From: Brachypodius melanocephalos
Lineage: Eukaryota > Chordata > Aves > Passeriformes > Pycnonotidae
NCBI GenBank assembly: GCA_013398615.1
Contig: VZSR01001685.1
Coordinates: 48,297,585 to 48,361,584 of the forward strand
DNA: 64,000 nt
Reading direction: 5' to 3'
Shown here one piece after another: positions 1 to 13,252 of this stretch (positions are counted from its first letter, which is position 1; every line of letters begins with the position of its first letter). Made by a program: the position numbers and the translations under genes. The notes under the pieces are model-generated. The model was not told the DNA's origin. It did no database searches and was given only the letters and a program-made list of their open reading frames with translations.

Positions 1-975
1 GGTAAATTGTTTTCTGTGGCTTTCATGTTCAGAATGAGAAACTCACGAGCATGAGTGATAAACAAAGCACTGGAGCTCATACAGAACAAATTTTTAATGA
101 GAAAATATACTTCAACTCCTACATGTTTGTAGCAAATTTTTGAACAGTTTAAAAAGGTGAATAAAAAAAGAAGTCATCTAGGAAAAAAAGTGTTATATTA
201 AAAATATATTTAAACTTGCAACAGTAACCAGCTGGAACTGTAGGCAAAAGAGACCATGAAGTCTCTCTTTTCGTCTTCTTACATTGAGTGCCTTTACTTT
301 TTTTTAAATAACAACAAAGAAATTTTTCTCCTGGACCTAAATTAAACACTGATTTTTAGCCAGATGCATCATTGGTCAACATGATAAGAATTTAGTCAAC
401 AGCAAAGTTCTCTATAACCTTTCTAGGGCTGTTTTTTTAACACAATAAGCCATCCAGGTCGTGTGCAGCAGTACTGGCTGGAGAAAGAACACTTTGTTAC
501 CTGCTTATTTGGTTTGTGTTGCTGTCACAGCATCTCAGTGCCACTAAAAATGATGTTTCTGTTTCATTGCAGAACTTCAAGCCCAGAAATTGTCTTCCTT
601 TCCTTGAGGGTCGTGCTCACCACAGCTTTTAAAGTGTTGTCTTTGTTCATCCAGCGAGTACACCCAGGAGCCTGTAAGCACATGCAGAAAGAGAATATTT
701 CTTCGAATGCCACCCCTCTGAGGATGCTCTGGACCCATGCCCAAGAAGATTACCTGGGAGATGCCTGCAGACTCAGCTGCTCAGTACAGACAGCATGCAG
801 GTGAAGAATGCAAACTCAGCTAGAGGCACTAACATATTTAGGAGTCTAGATCCCACTGAAGTACAGCCCTTCCATACCCTGGACACAGAGATCAGCCTAT
901 GTTAGATACATCCGTGTGAAGATGTAGATCTCTCCCTTCTCTTCCCAATACATCATATTTCTCATTAAATCATTA
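1..975. other. Intergenic, nothing recognised
   Basis: AT-rich sequence with only short open frames. A polypyrimidine stretch followed by CAG near 560-572 looks like a splice acceptor, but the frame after it resembles no protein I know. I see no repeat or RNA gene here. Confidence 0.5.
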
Positions 976-1040
976 AATCACAGGATCACTAAGGTTGGAA
1001 AGGATGTCCCAGACTAACCCAACACCTCCAGGCTCACCAC
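976..1040 (-). mobile_element. CR1 LINE 3'-end fragment
   Basis: The plus strand reads AATCACAGGATCACTAAGG, then TTGGAAAGGA and a pyrimidine-rich AACCCAACACCTCC. This is the reverse complement of the 3' untranslated end of avian CR1, so the element lies on the minus strand. Only about 65 bp remain and the match fades towards 1040. It is an old 5'-truncated copy with no coding capacity. Confidence 0.65.
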
Positions 1041-4000
1041 TGCTGCCTTAATGTGCCTGGCAGTGAACAGAAAAATGCAACAGGGTCTTTTCTAAAAGGG
1101 TAAGAGGAGTGATAGACCTTATGCAATGCAGACAGGCATGGCTGGAGCCACTGCCTTCCTGCACATAGAAATTAATGTTCAGAGAGTTGTACCAGGTATC
1201 AGGTGTGGTGTTGGCAAGCTGGAGCTGCAGCACTGTAGGCTTCATCTCCTCCACACTAAAACAGCTCTTGGAACTCGATTAAAGTACCTCTAGCCCCAGT
1301 AATTTATGGGGAAACTTTACAATAGTGTGCAACCAAGTACCTCTAGGGCTGTCACTGCTAATAAAAAGATGACAGACTTCAAACTAATGCTGCAAGGCCT
1401 CTGTCCTGGGGCTTCTCAGGCTTGCTGTGTCTGGTTGTGTCTAGACAGTGCCTTGAGCTTTGGTTTAGATTACAGCAGTCATCAGGGGAGCACCCCACTT
1501 AACCAGTCTTTCTTCTTTGCTTTGTATAAGTGTGTGATGTAAAGCCTATTGTTAAAACAATCTAGATATATTATCCTTAAGTGACAGCTCATGTTAACAA
1601 ATACATAATCTCTTTAAAATGAACAATCAATGACTCAAGAATACTGATGTGGTGCAGAGTGCAGGTATGAAGAGATATCATAGGCTTTGAAAGTATAAGG
1701 AATGGATTATACCAGAGGCTCTACAGTTATGAAAAGCTCAACACTGTTCTGTTCCAGACAGTTAAAGGAATGCAACTTCAATAGCTGGGTAAGAAAAGCT
1801 TTAAGCATAATAAAATCAAAGATCAAATACCCAATAAAATTTAAATATTCAATGCAAAGTCAGATGAAATGTAGAACTGTAGACCAATAAAGAAAGATAG
1901 GGTGCAGAGTGTATTCAAAGTATAAAAAATTACCTGAACTGAACCCAAGGAAGAGAATAAAAAATCCCAGCATCTGCTTTGCAGTCCTCTGAATTTTAGG
2001 TGCTGAGGATTTGATGCAACCTACCCTGCTTCCCTTTTTCTGAAGAAAAACTGCTGCCATTAAGACCCAGAAGAACCCAATCAACAACAATTGCATCTGT
2101 CTGGCAAATTAGACCCTGAGAATGTTTAATAATTTTACATACTGGAGCTGTGCCACTGTAACATAGGTGACTGCAGCCTTTGGGGCCTAGAATAGCCAAA
2201 CTTTATGTTTAGCAAACCAGAAAGTGTGAGGTTGCTGTAATTCTTCTGCTCCTCGCAGGCAGCTCATACACAACCAGGACACGCGGGTTTTGCAGTTAAC
2301 CTGCCACATGTCTACGGGTTCTGGGGGGTTGTCAGATGAGCCTAATTTGAAGACAGAAAAATAAGGGGTAGATAATATAATCTGAACTCTATCTAATAAT
2401 ATGGGTAGTCAAAGAAAGAGGGAGGCGTAGTCTCTCTGAAGAGAAGAATAAGGCTGATCACTGAAATAAGTATTTCTTTGGTGAATACAGTTCAGAGATG
2501 GAAAGTTGCCCCTCTAAGTAGAATGGTCAGCTGAGGAATGGTTAAAATGGTGCCATGAAAGCAAGAAAATTAACTCTCTATCATGTTGGATAACAGACAA
2601 CTTGGTAACTTTGATAGGTAGGTAAATGGGAGCAGAGAACCCTCTGCATAGTCACCCCAGAAGGCTCTGGTCTCCCAGAACAGCTAATCCACAAGTCCCA
2701 TAAACTGTCAATAGGTGCAACTGACTGCTGGCTCTATCAAGAGTTAGGGAAACGTAGTTCTAATTGATTTAATTTGATTTGGGGTTTCCACCTAACTGTG
2801 GAAGGTGGTTGATAACAAAACTACTGAGAGGTAGGCAGGTGGGGGTTTTTAAAGGAAACAGTTGAGTCATCCACAACATCTCCCATTGCAGGAGAAAATG
2901 GGAATCCCTGTCTGTAAACCCTCCAACTTCCTTACATTTACAAATACTCATCCTTATTGGAGCTGATTCCTCCTCTTGCTGCCAGTCTTGTCATCAGTGG
3001 GCTGGAAGAAGCAAGAAGTGCTGAGTACTCCCTTTTCCAGTTTCTCTCAGGCCATGCAGGTCCTTGAAAGCAGGGAAGAAGGCTGAGTGATTCTGAATGT
3101 GGACTAGCTCCTGCATTCAGGAAACATGAAGGTTGCTTTCTAAAATGGTACTGTGCAGGTGAGGGGAAAACGGGTGGAGCTGACAACCAAATGTGGCAGC
3201 ATCCTTAGGTAGTGTCAGATATGTAATCATACACCCTTCTGCAGAATTTTTACATCAGGGCAATTCTCAATATAACACCTGTGACTGAGTTCTCTTTTTG
3301 TGAAGCTCCAGTAGCTTAGTGAAGTAAAATGCTCCAAGAAACCTGCTCCATAGATAACATTAATGTTAAAGTTAGGTTTAATTGCTTTATATAGCTTTCA
3401 AAATAGGATTCTCCAGAAAAAACTCCTTGGTTTGTTTCTGATGTCCTTTTATACCCAATGAAAAAGATACAAATCACCCAGCAGACTGATTTCAGAATGA
3501 TGCAATGATTTTAGAATCCTCATTGGCAAAAGTGCTGTAGAAAGGTTTTCCATTAACACTACAGGACAAATAGATGAAGGATGTGCTTCAGTTTCTCACG
3601 CATTTATTTTTGAAAATGACCATGATGTCAGTTTAGCAGTTGGTCTGCCACAGTTAGTGGTTACATGCTTTACCTTGCAATAGAAAAGTCAGTTTATTTC
3701 CACTATTGATTAACAGGGAAGGACAGGGGATCAATTCTGCCAGTGTTGGGAAAAATATAGATATGCCAAATTTGCATTTTCTATTTATACTTTATGAGAA
3801 TCGCTTTAAACTTAATTTCTTCAGCTGGTTCTGACTTGTAGCTGAAGAATCCTGTTAATCGTGCCATTGTCAGTTCGGCCATTTCTCAACCCTGAATGAG
3901 ACTCTTATAATCAAAAGAATTTTTAAAGGTAGAAGAAATCTGCATTTTTTCATTTTTTCAAGGTAGTGAATCTTCAGATAATAATTTGGATAATATTTTC

Positions 4001-5314
4001 AAGGGCTTCCCATAATCAGGAAGGCTAGAGTTTATTTTTTAATGGTTGTTAATATTTTTATTAAAGTACTGAAAAATAACACACCACCTTGTAACTATAG
4101 CAATAAAATTTCAAGGGTTGGCAAAATCATTCTTTTCTCCTTTTTTTTTTTCCTTCTCTTTTTTCTGCAGAGAATCTGTAATAGATAGAGCTGTGTCAAA
4201 ACCTGATGTCTTTAAGTCTGTATTTTTTTCCAGTCTGATATTGCATTTCCCAGGGCAAGACATAGGAACTGACTTCAGAATTCAGCCATTCATTTCTCCC
4301 ACAAAACCAAAAAAACCCCCATGATTTAAGATATTTGGTGAGACAGCACACAAATCTTTCACTTGTTATCCCCTAAAAAGGACTCCCCAGTGGAAGAGAG
4401 GGGTAGGGCTGTGTTGTGTTAAAAGTTTTCAGCACCAAACCCCAGACCTGTCAGGGGCATCCATTAATGAATTTTGGTGAACTTGAACTAGAACTTGCTG
4501 GGTGGAGGACAAAAGAAGCCTAGCAATGGATAGACTCTGAGACACTTAAACAGCCATTCACAAATGCTTTTTCTTCCTTTTATAGTTGTAATCTCATGCT
4601 AACTTTTTTTTACCACTTTGAACTACAGAGACATATTCTGCATTTGTTTTTACCTGTAAAATTTTATTGAAAGTGAAGTGGTTGAACAGACTCAAACAGA
4701 CCAAAGAGAACATTTTCACTGAAATATAGAGCAACGTCAGTTAAACATAACTTCTATTATTTGGGTGTTGGTTTAAAATAATGGGTGTATTTACCTGGAA
4801 GAATCTTGTTCACCTAAGTTTTGAATAAATAAGTTACTTTAAAAGCTCAAGGGAGTATTATCCTCAAAATATTGTGAATCTAGGAACATACAAGTCTGAA
4901 GTCTTTGGATTGTTCTTGTTATATATAAATAATACAGGTAGTATCCATCAAATAATCTAATGATAAATAAAACATATGGTAAACCCAGGTGTTAGATGTT
5001 ACAGGCAAGGCAGCAAGAAATTATTGAAATCCTCAAGGCTCCAAACAGATGTGGAAAATGCAATTTGGCTTGCTTTTGGGTGTATAAAAATAAACTGATG
5101 TGCTAAAAATATTTGAATAATTCAAGTGTTTACTTAGTGTTAAGAAGCAACACATTGATCAACAAGAGCACAGGAAGCAGTAAGTATATGCAACAGGTTT
5201 AATGAAACTGGATTCTTTTTGGCAGCTCTGGTGAGTGATGCTTGACACTGAAGTCAATATTTAACTTTGTTATCTGTGTTGCTTGCACTCATTTATACAG
5301 AAATTTTGTCCCTA
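1041..5314. other. Intergenic, nothing recognised
   Basis: About 4.3 kb of AT-rich DNA. Open frames are all under about 80 codons and resemble nothing. A T-rich tract (4141-4168) runs into CTGCAG, but no coding exon follows. No LTR, CR1 piece, tRNA or long tandem array was recognised. Confidence 0.45.
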
Positions 5315-5375
5315 GCAGGTAGGTTGGAGTGGATCAAAGATCTCTTCCAACCCAAAGCTTTCTGTGGCTCTAAAT
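5315..5375 (+). mobile_element. CR1 LINE 3'-tail remnant
   Basis: The stretch carries GGTTGGAGTGGATCAAAGAT, then CTCTTCCAACCCAAAGC and a decayed terminal octamer-like TTCTGTGG. This follows the order of the last 60 bp of a sense CR1 3' UTR (GGTTGGA, GATGATCT, CCTTCCAACCCAAA, ATTCTATG). It is very short and diverged; a chance match cannot be fully excluded. Confidence 0.55.
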
Positions 5376-8300
5376 AAAGCAGAGATATCTAGCAGAATCC
5401 ATATCTTAAAGAGAATAAGACGTTTTGTCAGCATATGATTGTTTCTTGCAGCAGTAACATTTCTTATGCATTGGTCAGTACAAGGTCCTCGCTGACCAAG
5501 CATACAATATACATTATTTTCTTATGTTTCTCCTCCCACAACTACTGTATTTCCATGTTCTTAAAAAACTTTAATTGGTAGCTGTAATGTGTCCAAATAA
5601 TCATATTTTCATCTTGTTTTTTTGTTGAGCAAGAACTTTAAATTTCATTGCAAAAAACGTGATCTTGAAAAGAATTTTAAGTGAAATTTGTCAATAAAAT
5701 ACCTCTAAAAAAATAAAAGGTCAGTGTGGGGGTAGAGCTACATCTAAACACTGACCCACCCTTCATCTGTGGGTGAAAACTTAGGTGTCAAACAGGTCCT
5801 TCCTGATTTTACAGATACATGTGAAAAAGACTGGATGATAATTATTTCTTTTAAAGCCTGTGAATAGAATTTTTTTCGTTGGAAAAAGTTTGAAAGGCCT
5901 CTGTTTTATGTAACAGGAGACTTTTCAGACATATTCATTCAGTCCAAGTTTAAGGTAAAACTCTTGGCTCATTCTGCCTGGGACAGACACCTCATATTCT
6001 TGCCATGGAATTAGTGTCCACTGTAAAAATATACAAAGAGACATATGTTTTAGTCCAATCACCAAATTATCATCAAATTTCATCTGCCTCAAGAACTGGA
6101 GTACCAAGGACTGCCAAGTAGGCAGATCAGGAAGTGTCTGATGGAGAAGAACCACATAGAGCCAGCACTTATCAATATTTCCTGAGGTAATGTTGGTCTT
6201 GCTGATAAAGGAAAAAATTTAAGGTCCTCGTAAAAAAAACCTCTTAAACTGTGGTGTAGAGACCTTGGTAGCAACAAACAGAAGAACTATCACATCTATA
6301 AAGGCCTATAAGCAAACATTAGTGGGAGAAAAAACAAAAGCCAAAGATGATTCCTCCCAGTCTGGCCCTTTCCTTCTTCCTTTTTTTAGTGCTCTGTGGT
6401 CAATGCATTTTTGTTACTTTACTCTCTTGCATCTTTAAAAATGCATCTGTGAAAACTAAGATAAAGGGTGACTTCTATAATTTGGCTTGATATGACATGG
6501 TAGATGGTTTATCACACCTTGCTTTGATAGGGAAACCTGCCATGCAGCTTGGGAATGTGGTCCACAGCCAAATGTGCTCCGAAAGGCTTGAGCAAAGGCC
6601 AGGGAGGATCAGTGGAAATACTATGGGCTGTATGGTCAGCAAAATGGGAAAACTGGTAAACCCACAGATCTGGGGGGGAATGAGCAGAGTCCTTAGAGAT
6701 GAAGCACTTAAAATGCCACTTTTTGGCTTACTAAAATTTTAGTTGAACAAAAGCTTACTGGGATTTTTAAGCAGGTATTAAATCAAGTTTCAGACAGCAG
6801 TCTTTGAATTAGGAAATTATATGAGTGATGCTTTTTTTTATTCCTGGTGCTTTCCGTCTACTGGAAAAAGAAAAGCTGGAGTAAATATTGATAAATCCCC
6901 TCTTCTGAATTGCACTTGTCTGGACAGAAACACATACATTTGCTTGAAAAATACTACTATATTTTGAAAAAATAAATTTAAAAAATGCTATGGAGTTCCA
7001 TCTCCTTTAACAATTTCATAATGAAATTCATCTAATTGTACTTATAAATACAGTTGTCGTTATTATTACTTAAGTCAGACAGAAATACTGATTCTGGTGT
7101 TTCACAGCTTTGTAAGATGTTTCCTGTATTTTTTCACCACAGTATCAAAGGTTCATAAAAACATGAGCAACTCATTTACATCCTCAGAGGGTTTTTTTGT
7201 TGGTTTTTTTTTTTTGTTTTTTTTTTTTCTTAATAAACTTCTGCAGTAACTAACTGGAAAGCAGACACATGTTCTTCATTGTTCTTTTCAATACATTGAT
7301 CATCTCTATGCTGAAAAATTCTTGTATGCAGAATACAGAGATAATGCAATAATTCCTTTGAGGTCCTGCAAAACATAATCTGCTGTGCAGAGAAGACTGT
7401 TCTGCAGTAGTTGTTTTCTAAATTAAGCTGCCTCTGGATGTAGCAATAATAATGAAGAGTTTCTGATCAATTAAATAGATGTTATTCTGATTTTATTCTG
7501 TCTTTTCATCATTTACTGTTTCCTTCTATCCTTTCCAATAATCACACAATTAAAATTAAGGTTTGGAAAGCTGTAGATGAAGTAGTCTAAGTTTCCATCC
7601 CATATGAGATTAACATGTTGAAGTAATAATTTGATCAGACATAAATCCAACTGGCATTTTAAAATTCACACTCATTCACACCTCAGAGTTAGTGGAAGGA
7701 ATTTTTTATCACCTGACACCTGATTTCAAGGCTTTTAAGCATTAGTGGAAGATGTAAAATCTGTATTATTTGTTTTAGGACAGTCATGGTGAAACCAACC
7801 TAACACAAGCTCCCAGATCTAGAAATGTAGCAGTTAAAAATTAGAAACCAACCAACCAAGCAAAAAAACAAAAACCCCAAACAACAACAACAACCAGAAG
7901 AAATTCCACACTCCCAAATATCTGAAACTACTTTGCCAATTTCGTCAGATAGTACAAGTCTGATTTTCTTTAATGCCTTTATTTTAATTGTATAAAACTA
8001 AATGAAGCAGGTTGCCATATGTTCTGCCTTTATTTTGCGAATGGAGAAAAGAACACCAAATTCAGAACCAGTATTGTGTGATCACTCGACTATGTAGAGA
8101 AGAGCAGAATTAAGAGAAAATAGCTTCTGAAATAGCTATTTAATGAGGAATAAAATATTATTTCTAACTTACATCTTCCTATTTTAATTCTTTGGCATTA
8201 CTCAAATTATTGCTGTGTCTGCTCCTCCTAAACCACATCTCGAGACAATCATCACTTCTGTTCTCAGCCTCTTTTTACTCCAGTACTTGTTCTTTTGACT

Positions 8301-9713
8301 TTTTTCTGTGCATGGATAGATTCTCAGTCACTCAGGTGGCATTTCCAGGATATTAGTGAAAATGACAAGACAAGAAATAGTTCTTCCATCCTTAAACTCA
8401 TATTATTGAGTAATCTGATATAAACCAACTTTAGTCTGTTGTTTCAATTTTTAAACAATCTTTACACCTTTGTCAATGATCTCTCACCCATGTTCTCATG
8501 CCTACCCCTTTCCTGACTCTCCTCTCTGCATAACTCTCTTAAGTGCTAATTAAAAAAAATAGCATGCATGTATCACAACTCCAATATCTCTTTTCCTTCA
8601 GCTTGTCATCAGATATTATTGCTCATTCCCCCATCCCTCTTTCCCCCTTTGTCTCTGCTCCTTGGAGAAATATTTTATTTTTTCGTGGGCAGCCTAGCAT
8701 ACTTTTAGCAAATTTCTTACCAATTGAGTCTCTATGGCTGTGCAGCATGCCTGCTGTTCTCTCAGCCTTTTCTCTTCGTGCACCAGGCCTCTGGTTTTCA
8801 CTCTTCAAACTCTCTTCTGTCTTTCTCTCTTCTTTAAACTCTCTTCTTTCATTAGATTGATGTGTTTTAGCTGGACACAGAAGTAAGTGCACAGCAGTCA
8901 CAGTAGAAAGGTTCATTAATAATGACTGAAACACCTTCTGGGGATAAGACATGCAAAGTGTTGGGTATGGATTATATTTCCAGTTTATGTGAACTAAAGT
9001 GCAATCAATCCATCGTGGCCTTGAGAAAAGAAGGCAAAGTTACTGATCTGAAGAAATGGCTATAATGGAATAGAGAGTTCATAGCAATGACACACGGTTT
9101 GGAAGGCACCTTGAACATGTCTGCTGTGTCTGTTTGATCTCCCTTTCAGAGCAAAACCAAAAAAATCCTAAGGAAATTAAGGCTCTGCTTGCTAATAGCT
9201 CAGAACACAAATATTGTTTACAATATAGGCTTGCTTGAACTGGTACGCAGCATTTTGAGTCACGTAGCTTCAGACAATAATTTTTAGAGGCAAGGACATT
9301 TATATTAAAAAACAGGATAGTATCAGAGCAGGGTTGTCAGGAATCTCAAAATATTTATAAATGTTTTACATGTACATCCCTGCAGAGGCAAGCTGAAAAA
9401 GGTGAAAGAGATAAACAGGCAGGTGATAAACTACACTATCATCTGCCTTCAAGATTTCTGAGCTGAGAGTTATAATTCACTATCCTCTTTAGAACTGCAA
9501 TCCTCAAGCTTGGATGAGCTTTTCTTCCACAGCTGATTTCCACAATCAATTCAGAATATGACTTTCATGGCTGACAACCCAAAACATTTCATGCTGCAGG
9601 TTTGCACAGATACTGCCTGAACCATGCTCACGTGGGATTTGCAAGAACATCCTGCTGGCACAGATAATAAGTGGGTCTTTTCTTCTTACTGCACCTGCTT
9701 ATTACAGAGAACA
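5376..9713. other. Intergenic, low-complexity tracts only
   Basis: AT-rich DNA without recognisable exons. It contains a T-rich run with scattered G (7190-7230) and an A-rich run with AAC repeats (7856-7893). The overlapping open frames at 8543-8860 (+) and 8623-8952 (-) lie in a CT-rich stretch and look like composition-driven chance frames. Confidence 0.45.
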
Positions 9714-9811
9714 GAGTTAGGTACTCCTTAAATAAGCAGATGGGTCACCACAGCTCAGAAAAGAGTCAGGTACTCCTGAAATAGACTGGTGGGTTCCTAC
9801 AGCTGTCTAAT
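9714..9811. repeat. 49-bp tandem duplication (two copies)
   Basis: Copy 1 starts at 9714 and copy 2 at 9763. Both open with GAGT(T/C)AGGTACTCCT and continue through AAATA, TGGGT, a C-rich step and ACAGCT. The copies differ at scattered sites by substitution with little or no length change, so the duplication is not very recent. No coding frame uses it. Confidence 0.75.
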
Positions 9812-10777
9812 GTGAAAGAATTAACCTTGTTCTGCTGCAGTTACATCTTTCTTGACACACAGACAGGGTTTATTGCACACAAGCACCGAGGGCAGAGCTT
9901 TTCCTTGGTTTTAATGTCATTACAAAACGAATAGAAAGGATTGCAGAGCCCAACCTGCTGTGTATATTTATCATGAGGACTAGGCCTTCAGATTCACTAA
10001 AACAGTTTACACTGCACGTGTTTCCACTTGAATTGGAACAGGAATACTTCTATTACACTGTTAAAATATTATTTTTACAAATCTTCTTGCTTATTGGTCT
10101 TCTTCATCATGCACATAATGTCAGTTTAGCCTGTTTGTATTCCACCTACTGTTATGTGAAATTATTTCACGGATGGAGTGAATTTCAAATAAAATATGCA
10201 TGAAATTAACTGTCTTCTTTCTCTCATTACCAGTAATAACACTTACAGCAAATGATTTCCCATCCAGTGGGAATTTTTTTTTAAATAATAATAATTACTC
10301 AGCCCAATTTTATTAGGGAGCTCCATTTCCTCTACAATTTTTGTAAAACTGAAATATGAGTACATGACTAAATGTCTTGCTGTCTCTGTGTTCGTTTGTG
10401 TGACTACTCACTTTGGCATGCTGATTTGAAATACTAATTGCAGTCATTATCCTGTTTCTTTTCCACAATAAAGTGCCTTTCAGAAAGAGACTGTCAGTTG
10501 TATCTTTTGTGGTTGTTTCAACACAGATGAGAGCAGGAAAGCCAAACCTTGGCAATCTCCACGGAAGGAGTTTCTTATTCCACTTTGCCTCAAATTTATA
10601 TTTATTTATATTTATTTATATTTATTTTATTTGAAACAGTTCTAAAGCTGAAAATATTGAGTCAAACTTCTACTTTTTGTGACAGGTTAAACTTTACATT
10701 CAGATTATAAGGTGGATGGATATTTTGGGAAATCAAGTCATTCAGATGGTTAAAAACTAGCTGTGGTGGTGGCATGC
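9812..10777. other. Intergenic stretch before the ERVL LTR
   Basis: No gene recognised. It includes an AT decamer repeat (10594-10632) and, at its end, the left 5-bp target duplication CATGC (10773-10777) of the following LTR. Confidence 0.5.
10594..10632. repeat. AT-rich decamer minisatellite
   Basis: The unit TTTATATTTA repeats just over three times and then degrades into TTATTTTATTT. It is a simple AT-rich tandem repeat. Confidence 0.8.
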
Positions 10778-11323
10778 TGTGCTGGTTTTGGCTGGTGTAG
10801 AGTCAATTTTCTACACAGTGGCTGGTGTGGGACTGTGTTTTGGATTTGTGCTGAACACAGTGACAATAATAGAACAGGGTTTGCACAGAGCCAAGGCCTT
10901 TTCTGCTGTTCATGCTGGCAAGGAGACTGGAAGTGCTTGGAATGTTGGGAGTAGACACAGCCAGGACAGGTGACCCAAACTGACCAAAGGGATGTTCAAT
11001 GCCATATGACATCATCCTCGGGATCTAAAGTGAGGGGAAGAATGAAGAAGTGGGGGCTACATTTGGAGTCATGACGTTTGTCTTCCCAAGTCACAGTTGG
11101 AGCTTCGCTGTGCTGGAGATGGCAACACCTGCCTGCCCATGGGAAGAAGGGAATTCATTCCTTGTTTTGATTTGCTTGTGTGAGCAGCATTTTCTTTCCC
11201 TATTAAACTTTTTTTAATCTCAAACCACAAGTTTTCTGTCTTTTTACTTTCTGATTTTCTCCCCAGTCTCACTGGTGGGGGAGTAAGTGGGGCTTGGCTG
11301 CTGGTTGGGGTTAAACCACAGCA
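10778..11323 (+). mobile_element. Solo LTR, ERVL type (TguLTR5-like)
   Basis: The element starts TGTGCTGGTTTTGGCTGG and ends TTAAACCACAGCA, so it has the TG...CA ends and short inverted termini of a retroviral LTR. It is 546 bp long and flanked by a perfect 5-bp duplication, CATGC, at 10773-10777 and 11324-11328. A 5-bp duplication is usual for ERVL-class elements. The opening sequence matches, from memory, the very common TguLTR5-type LTR of songbirds. ATTAAA at 11202-11207 may be the polyadenylation signal and fits the plus orientation. No internal retroviral sequence borders it on either side, so it is a solo LTR left by recombination between two LTRs. The short open frames inside it are not genes. 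Confidence 0.9.
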
Positions 11324-11328
11324 CATGC

Positions 11329-13130
11329 AAAGGTGTTCAGTGATTTCAGAAAGGGAGTAAATTGTAAAAGCCCTGTTACTTTGGTAGTTTCCATAGTCCA
11401 CACAAAGAAGGGGGCCAAAATTAATGTCCTGTGCCAGTCATGATTTGAACAGTGGTTATTCTCTAACTTTCCCTGAGCATCAACTGGGCTCCATGGCAGG
11501 CAAACCAAGTGCAAGGGGTGATGTTCACCTGAGAGGATTCTGAAGGAGCAGAAACATACTTCTCTTCTTGGCTCTAATAATGTTAATTGTACTATCAAAA
11601 AGCCTAGGAGGTGGTGTTTTGCTCTGGAGTCCCTTAAGCAACACATTTCTCAGGCACAAGTGACAAATATGTCATTCTTAAGGCATGTGTAATGTAAGTA
11701 GAAGTGTGGGTGAGCAGACCTAGACCAATAGGGAGAACAAGAGAGCAAACTCTGGTTGGCATACTTTACCATCTGCAAGCGGCTTGGAATTGAAATTCTT
11801 AATGGCTTTTGGTTCTGTGGAGCAGCAGCTTGGTCATGTATTTGAGCATATGGGACTTAGGCACTGCTGTTATATGACAACCCCTTCAGAATTCAAATAC
11901 ATGGCACCAGAAAGATGGTGAGCAGCAAAGTGTTTAGCAGTTGAACCAATCAACTGAAGTTACTTCTTTTATGAGGTTTTTACTACATTCAAGCTTTAAA
12001 ATATGAGTTTCACCAGTGTTATTAGGGCTTTAAGTATGCCTACACATGTAACAATAATATGGTGTAGAAACAAAACTTCAGCCTCTTGTAGAAATTCATT
12101 AACACAGATGTTTCCTGGAAGATGACACTAAGCTTTAGCAAACAAACTCAGACTGGTTAGTGGGATACATGTTAGCAGTTTATTTTTGTTTTAACAGGAA
12201 GAAGACAGCAGAAAGTTTCATTTGCAAGAGTTTGTTCTTTCAGAAGACACAGTGCACCCCATGCTCCGAGCATTGCTCAGTGGCCAGCTGCAGCATCACA
12301 CATTGGGCTTTTCATATACTTTTTGTGGAAGGGCAGCCTAGACTGGAAACAATCATGTCCTGTATGGTGCTGAGTGCTACTTTAGAAAAGCTTACCCCGT
12401 CCTATTAGGTTAAAATCCACAGGAGGTAAATACAGTGAAGTGGATGTGGTTTGAGGCTTCATCGGGAAATCTTGGGCCCGAAAGACTAAAGACAAATTTC
12501 CAGTTTTGAGACTGATTCAGCCCCTGCATCTAGTCAGCAAATTTCACTTGTGTCTTTCATCCTACCCATGAGGGACAAGCCTGACTAAGTCAGGTGGTTA
12601 AATTGAATGGAGTCCCATTACGTTGCCAGAGCAACACAAAATTTAGGATGAAGACCATGACACATTTTGATTCCCCTCTGTAAAATGTACAAAATAACAC
12701 CTACTGCAGCAGATGCTGCTGAGTTCATTAACGAGTGTATGCATTCAAAGTGCTGAAGAAAAGCAGCATTTTTATGTTTGTTATATTAAAGATAAATATT
12801 TGAATAATAATCTTGTGTATTAAATGGCAACTGAACACAGTGTTACAGAAATCAGTTTCCCAATTGTGTAGCCTGTGGACCCAAACCCACTCACTGGATT
12901 TCTTCACAGTTGATTAATTGTGGTTCTCCAAGTCTCAGTCCAATCATCCTTTGTATAGAAGTTGTAGGAGCAGGATCAGAAATTTCCTTCTCTTTTGGAC
13001 TCAGATTCAAAAACAAAGACAAATTTAAAGATAAAGATGATAAAGATAAAGATAGATGAATTTCTGTTGGTGGCCAAAAGATACCTGCATTATACTGAGG
13101 TTTGTGGGACGGGATGCTGGCCTGCATTTG

Positions 13131-13133
<3 letters not shown>
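11329..13133. other. Intergenic, nothing recognised
   Basis: Mixed-composition DNA with a few open frames of about 80-110 codons that resemble no family. I saw no repeat boundary or RNA gene. Confidence 0.45.
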
Positions 13134-13181
<48 letters not shown>

Positions 13182-13252
13182 ATATATATATATATGTATA
13201 TATATATACACACACACCCCATATATATATATATGTATGTATGTATGTATGT
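13134..13252. repeat. (TA)n / (TG)n / (TATG)n microsatellite
   Basis: A long alternating TA tract is interrupted by TGTGTG, then by ACACACACCCC, and ends in (ATGT)n. The open frames across it encode only Tyr-Ile or Ile-Tyr runs and are artefacts of the repeat. Alternating TA of this length is prone to cruciform extrusion and length polymorphism. Confidence 0.95.

Noticed and set aside
4118..4324. Possible exon after a polypyrimidine tract and CTGCAG
   Set aside because: The following frame ends soon, has no recognisable domain and no convincing donor site; T-rich tracts followed by CAG are common in intergenic DNA.
8543..8952. Overlapping frames of about 105 codons on both strands
   Set aside because: CT-rich composition removes stops on both strands; no motif, no homolog recognised.
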